A stretch of DNA of 64,000 nucleotides from Paramacrobiotus metropolitanus (taxonomy: Eukaryota; Tardigrada; Eutardigrada; Parachela; Macrobiotidae): NCBI RefSeq assembly GCF_019649055.1, contig NW_026570233.1:1-64000 (forward strand). Direction: 5' to 3'. Numbering within the stretch: the first letter of the stretch is position 1; the number at the start of each line of letters is the position of its first letter. Positions 59,364 to 64,000 of this stretch are shown here, in pieces. A program made the position numbers and the translations under genes. The notes beneath the pieces were generated by a model that saw only the letters and a list, made by a program, of their open reading frames with translations, searched no databases and was not told the DNA's origin.

Positions 59364-61208
59364 ATGCGAGAAGTCGACAGTCTCGATCCCATGGCCGTCC
59401 CGAAGCCGCCCACCTACAAGAGCAGCAAGGTGCTGCCGCTGAAGCTCTGCTACAAAATCCCCACGGATCAGTTTGTCCCGGCCGGCCGGACGTACGACAC
59501 CTGCTCCAACTATGTGGCGGAGATCCGTGTGGAGGAAGAGCCCGGCTATCCGGAAATCCAGGCCTGCACCTGGATTGTCCGCCTGGCCGTGGTGGACGGC
59601 GGTGGCAGCGTGCGGGGCATGGTGTATCCGAAAGGCGACAACCAGGCCATCAAGAGCTGCACGACCGTCATGGTGGAGTGGAGCGCGCGGTATGTCGGAA
59701 GCGGTGTAAACCCTACGGGTATTCGTAGGTTGCTACGTCATACGCAAACAATTTGGGAGTATATTTCTGCAAATGCGTCACGTACTGCGCAGGGATATTG
59801 CGATTCTGGGTCTCTGAGTCGGGAAATTTTTTGGTCAAGCGGCGTGAATTTGGGTGATGTCATATGATGACTCACCGATTTGCTTACATTGTTTTTCGGC
59901 TTGTGCCCGCTTTTATGCTTTTACCAAATTAATTAGTAGCTAGACATAGACAGTATGACCGAAATGCTCCTTCTTTGCGTGTCCATTCATAATCCATTAT
60001 AAATTTAGAGTAAACGATTAAATAACAAATTACGTATGTAGTAGAAGTATGTATTTTATTTTAACATTCAGCAACAGGTAGTAAATACCGATTCTGTATA
60101 CACAAAAGTGTAATATTGGTATTACTATATTAATCTGGATTACCGCATTTTCGTTATGAGTATTTATGCATTATTATGAGTTTATTAATCTGGATTATCG
60201 CGTTTTCGCAGGGCCTTTGATGATATATGTGACATCCGCATCGGTCCAACGGGATGGTGCCAGTCGTTGGCCCAGTACAATTCACTGTGCACGTTAGCGT
60301 ATGTCGCGCCCTGCTTCTGCGGCCAGACCCACTACCAACTGCGCAAGGACGGCTTCGTCTTCGTCACCCTGACGTTCGACATCCCCAGCCCGGCGGGGTC
60401 CACCTCTCGACAGCGACTGGATTTGCAGTATCTGTGGGATTCACAGCTGCTGGCCGATTGCCGACTCCTCTGCCAGGGACGCGAGTTTCCCGTGCACCGG
60501 GCGATTCTGGCAGCACAGTCGCCGGTGTTTGCCGCCATGTTCCAGAGTGACATGGCCGAGAAGGCGACGGGTGTGTGCCGGATTGAGGATACCAGTGCGG
60601 AGGTATTTATAGATTTAATTTAAATTTTTATTGAACTTTTCTGTATTGATCGTAGTCATTTTGAACCATTTTTTGGATAATTTTGTAAGCGTAATTTTGT
60701 AAACTAAGGATACCAGTATTTATATATTTTATTTCAATTTTTATTGAATTTTCCTGTGTTAATCGTCGCCATTTTGAGCCATTTTTGGTTAATTCTGTAA
60801 ACTTATTTTCTGGTTAATTTCTTTCAGCTTTATGTTATTGTGGTTGTGGAATTTAAAATGCTATCTGTATGCGTTACAGATCAAAGAGAATCAGCGATAA
60901 TTATATTAATTATGTAATTACAAACTTGCAACATTAATTCATTCTTTGAATAGGTGTTAGACATACTACTGAGCTTTGCCTATACCCGAGTCGCATTCGA
61001 AGCCGGTGATGAGACCCTGATGCAACTATGGCACGCGGCGGATAAGTACGATATGAAGGAATTGGGCGCGGAGTGCGAGCGCGTGATGATGGGAGCGCTG
61101 ACGGCGGAGAATGCCTATCTCTTCCTCGGTTTCGCCCGGGAACATTCCTTGGTGAAGCTGAAGTCGGTCGCGGCGAAATTTATCGGGCAGCATCCAACGG
61201 ACATTTGA
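59364..61208 (+). CDS. BTB/POZ-domain protein
   Basis: Exons 59364-59689 (donor GTATGT), 60212-60602 and 60954-61208 give 972 bases, 323 residues. The BTB domain starts in exon 2: LLADCRLLCQGREFPVHRAI, LAAQSPVFAAMFQSDM. It ends in exon 3: LDILLSFAYT, LWHAADKYDMKELGAECERV. This is the SPOP/TDPOZ-type arrangement, used as Cullin-3 adaptors for ubiquitination. The N-terminal 200 residues occupy the MATH position but do not show a clear MATH signature. The segment CTWIVRLAVVDGGG and the Cys pairs in CFCG are notable. An alternative start at 59391 (MAVPKPP) is possible. Confidence 0.82.
60587..60810. repeat. tandem duplication spanning exon 2 end and intron
   Basis: About 110-120 bp, from GAGGATACCAG at the exon 2 end, is repeated directly downstream (AGGATACCAG at 60,707, then TATTTATA, TTTTTATTGAA, ATTTTGAGCCATTTTT). 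The second copy lies wholly in the intron and lacks the original donor. Confidence 0.65.
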
Positions 61209-62153
61209 CTGCGTTAGGCGAATGCTTGTTTTTTTCGGAATACGAGATATATTTTCAAGTCCGTAGAAACTTCTCCGGCTGTTTTTTTTGCGTTTAAAGG
61301 TTTTTTTCGCTGATGACGAATTTGTGGTTGCGGTTGAGAATTGTTGAGTGTATATTGTTGGTTGCCGCTTTTGCCGGCGTATTTGCGGATGACTGTCCAC
61401 TTCCGGTGGAAATTTTTGTATATTCTGTTAGCTTTTTAACGATTTTGTTGTCTGCAGCAAACTGTTTTTTTTTCTTAAGAAAGATTGCTGGCTTTCAGTT
61501 TCTTGTGGTCAACTTAAATCTTACATACTACCGTACTAGCTGTACAACGCTTCATATTTAGTATTATTTACTATATAAATCATAAATTCACAAATCAAGC
61601 CCGAAGTACAACAACAGGATACTACGGCCACCATTGCACAGTTAAGAATTAAAAAAACAACCAAAATCAGCATTATCAACCAGTTTGTTCTTTCCCGGTA
61701 AATCGTAAATGTAATTATCATAAATGCAATTATCGGCATCTAACCTAGGGAACTATCAATTATGGATGTCCAGATACTTCGAAGTACACTTAAAATGTTT
61801 GAAATCCACTTCTCAAGCGATTCTTCTTTCCCTACGGCGCACGTAGAAATATACAGTTAGCATTTTTTTCCAGAACCCTGTGTTTCCAGCTTACATAATT
61901 CTCCGGTTTCACATTTTACTACAAATGAATCGATTTCCGATTTGCACGAAATGAAAGGATTCAAACTGAAGAAAGACTGATTACAACACAGTGATCTTTA
62001 AAATCCACACATGCAGAATAACGTGTGCGACAACTAAAACAAACTAAATCTTTAACAAACAACCGGAAACAAACACTGAAGCACCCATATGCCAACAACT
62101 TCCAATAAATAAAACCTTAAAACTCGACATTAAAATCACCACACGACCGACTG
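61209..62153. other. intergenic DNA between convergent genes
   Basis: Contains the second copy of the dispersed repeat (61,625-61,702). No supported gene, although short hydrophobic open stretches occur near 61,313-61,561. Confidence 0.4.
61625..61702. repeat. dispersed repeat, copy 2
   Basis: Same orientation and nearly the same sequence as 49,240-49,322, differing by one added A and a base change (AATCAGCATT against AATCCGCATT). Confidence 0.65.
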
Positions 62154-64000
62154 TCACGCTTCTCGCTCAGCCCTGACCGTCATAATCCCCTCGCGCTCCT
62201 TCCGCCTCTGAATATGCCGATAGATGTCCACCACGGCGTCCTCGATGACGGCCGCGAAGGGCTGGCGGGTCTGTGCAAAGTGTCCGCCCTTCTGGAAGAC
62301 CATCCCGCGCACATACTGGGTGTCGTTCACCACCGGGCGGCCGCGGTGGACGATCTGTCCCTCGCGGTTGTACACGGTCAGGTGGTCGCGCGGCACTCCC
62401 ACCACCTCGGCGTAGTCGTAGGCGATGGAGGCGTCGATGAATTTGTCGTCTTCGCTGAAGGTTAGGAGCAGAGGAAGCTGGCTGAACGGCAGTTCAGCAG
62501 AGACTTTCTCGTACTGGAAAACACATCGCTCTACTAAATAATGAGGATTATTCCAATTCATTTAGCTTATTTTAAGAAAAGCTCATATTACTAAGAATTA
62601 TTTTATTAAATAGTAAAATCATTTTAATAATTATTTTGATGTGGTTTTACAATATGCCGACAAAAGTCCAGATAAAGGGGGAAAAAGAAATATTATTTTA
62701 GAACAATGTATTCACTTATAATGTTATATCACACCGTTTACAGACAAGACAGTGAAGACACACCTTTTATCTTAAGTCCCCTTGCACTACAAAACTACTC
62801 GTGTTTTACAAGCTTATGTAACACCGTCACTAACACGTACTTTAAGACAATAAGCATGACATCCAAAAAATACTGGACACATTTAAACCACTGTGCTGAT
62901 TGTCAACAAAGCGACGCTTAAATTTATGTGCGGTAATAGAATTTTAGTACTTTACTTATCAGTCGCTCCTCTTCGTAGTGCTTGTAATGTAGAACTCAAT
63001 AATTGCATTCACCAGGGAACATAGGGAGGCTCCCCCTTCAGAAAAATCTGAGTTTTTGTAGAAAGGTAGTATACCTACGTAGTGTTATTAAAAAAAATAA
63101 TTTCAGCTGCTGTAATCAAGATGGGCGTGGTCAAGCGCAAATTAAGGAGTGACTACAGTCATACTGAATCAGCTTCGAGATAAACTATATTTAAACTTTT
63201 AGTGTCAACGATCTGATCATGCACGACGCCTTACGGTTAGAAATACTATTTCTTAACAGACTTTCTCCAGGGATTTGGAGTTGATTCGTCAACTTCCGGT
63301 TACATTGCAAATTTTGGGCCATTAACTTCCGGTATGATTTACGCATAACCTTTTCCAGAATGTCTTGCGCTTCAGATACGCGCTATGTGCCAGCATTATA
63401 GATTGCCAACATTTTACAATAACTTACGTTATCAAAAGGAACACCAATCCCGGTCAAACCCATGATATAGGTGTGCTCAATGGATTGTATGGCTTTCCAT
63501 CCGTCATTCCGCATCACCAGCTGATTGATCGGCGTTAAAAGACGGCGCACCCATTTGCGCGTCATGGCTCTGATCAGCGCCTTCTTCAACCAGAATGGTC
63601 GCATCACTCTGCATTCAAACAAACAAACAGCAGGCATTAAAAATGTTCAAAAGATACACCACGAATTTATATTCGCTATCTGTTGATCAGGACTATTACT
63701 ATGTACTTCCACTGAAATCGAAATAGAATGATCTCAAACTTCAGTCAAACTTTTTCTTAACCTTCACCACGCAAAAGTTTCAACAAGCAAAATAAGCAAT
63801 CTACGTAAAAAACAGGCTGGCTCAAATCGTGCAGGACTGTAATATATGCTAATAATTAAAATATATCTCAAGATTTCATTTAACACGCACCTGCCAACAC
63901 GATGACCCGGCAGTTGGATTAGCGCCAGTCCGCCGACCGGATACTCGGATTTGATGGCCAGCGGGACCGCGGGATATCCGCCAGCACTGAACGCCACGAT
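62154..64000 (-). CDS. DUF1057-like alpha/beta hydrolase 2 (partial, runs off the right edge)
   Basis: Exons on the minus strand: beyond 64000 to 63891, 63608-63428, 62513-62154. The phases equal those of the gene at 56,308, and the middle exon is the same 181 bases. AFSAGGYPAVPLA is the nucleophile elbow. LLLTFSEDDKFIDA and GGHFAQTRQPF are the likely acid and His regions. The C-terminus is shorter than in paralogue 1 and ends in charged residues. The N-terminal exons lie outside the window. Introns are longer than in paralogue 1 (62,514-63,427 is 914 bp) and show nothing coding. Confidence 0.8.

Noticed and set aside
59473-59709. Overlapping frame in BTB exon 1
   Set aside because: Shadow of the GC-rich exon; Arg/Trp/Ala-rich with no domain.
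1-64000. tRNA, rRNA genes and CRISPR arrays
   Set aside because: I looked for tRNA T-loop patterns, rRNA-like conserved blocks and spaced repeats and found none that hold up.

Overview
The window is animal nuclear DNA. Genes are split by short GT-AG introns, and animal-type families recur: SMYD-type MYND/SET, SLC37 transporter, BTB, Ig, protein kinase, secreted leucine-rich repeat (LRR) proteins. Spacing is compact (about 15 genes plus relics in 64 kb) and intergenic DNA is AT-rich. Gene content and compactness suggest a small-genome ecdysozoan, with a tardigrade my first guess; this is inference, because no species marker (rRNA, mitochondrial gene) is present.

Layout. 0.36-3.8 kb (+): divergent SMYD-like gene. 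4.9-8.0 kb (-): secreted LRR gene A. 9.24-13.87 kb (-): young gag-only LTR element with near-identical LTRs. 14.2-18.0 kb (+): two related small secreted proteins (Thr-rich stalk plus Cys-rich tail) flanking a four-pass membrane protein. 19.6-21.3 kb (+): intronless SLC37-type sugar-phosphate exchanger. 21.8-23.3 kb (-): HHE/hemerythrin-like protein whose start codon appears to be split by an intron and whose N-terminus looks mitochondrial. 25.4-28.9 kb (-): LRR gene B. 29.9-32.9 kb (-): two paralogous small secreted proteins ending RPPR(L/I)G, possible amidated-peptide precursors. 34.3-41.2 kb (+): LRR genes C and D. 41.7-47.1 kb (+): two adjacent kinase-like genes; the second continues into a region resembling the stonustoxin (SNTX) family N-terminus. 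47.7-52.2 kb: two copies of a TTAA-type foldback DNA element around an Ig-domain gene. 52.4-52.9 kb: tandem repeats. 53.2-55.7 kb: decayed copies of parts of the two kinase-cluster genes. 56.3-58.9 kb (-): alpha/beta hydrolase (DUF1057-like) gene. 59.4-61.2 kb (+): BTB gene. 62.2-64.0 kb (-): second DUF1057-like gene, running off the right edge.

The window is a series of local duplications. The four LRR genes share exon sizes, intron phases and N- and C-terminal signatures. The peptide-like, Cys-rich, kinase and hydrolase genes each occur as pairs. Several otherwise good host genes (LRR A, LRR D, Ig) carry single-base frame breaks, some in short homopolymers, so either recent pseudogenisation or consensus errors must be considered. 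The most unusual items are the kinase/SNTX-like fusion, the RPPRLG/RPPRIG pair, and the split-start HHE protein.
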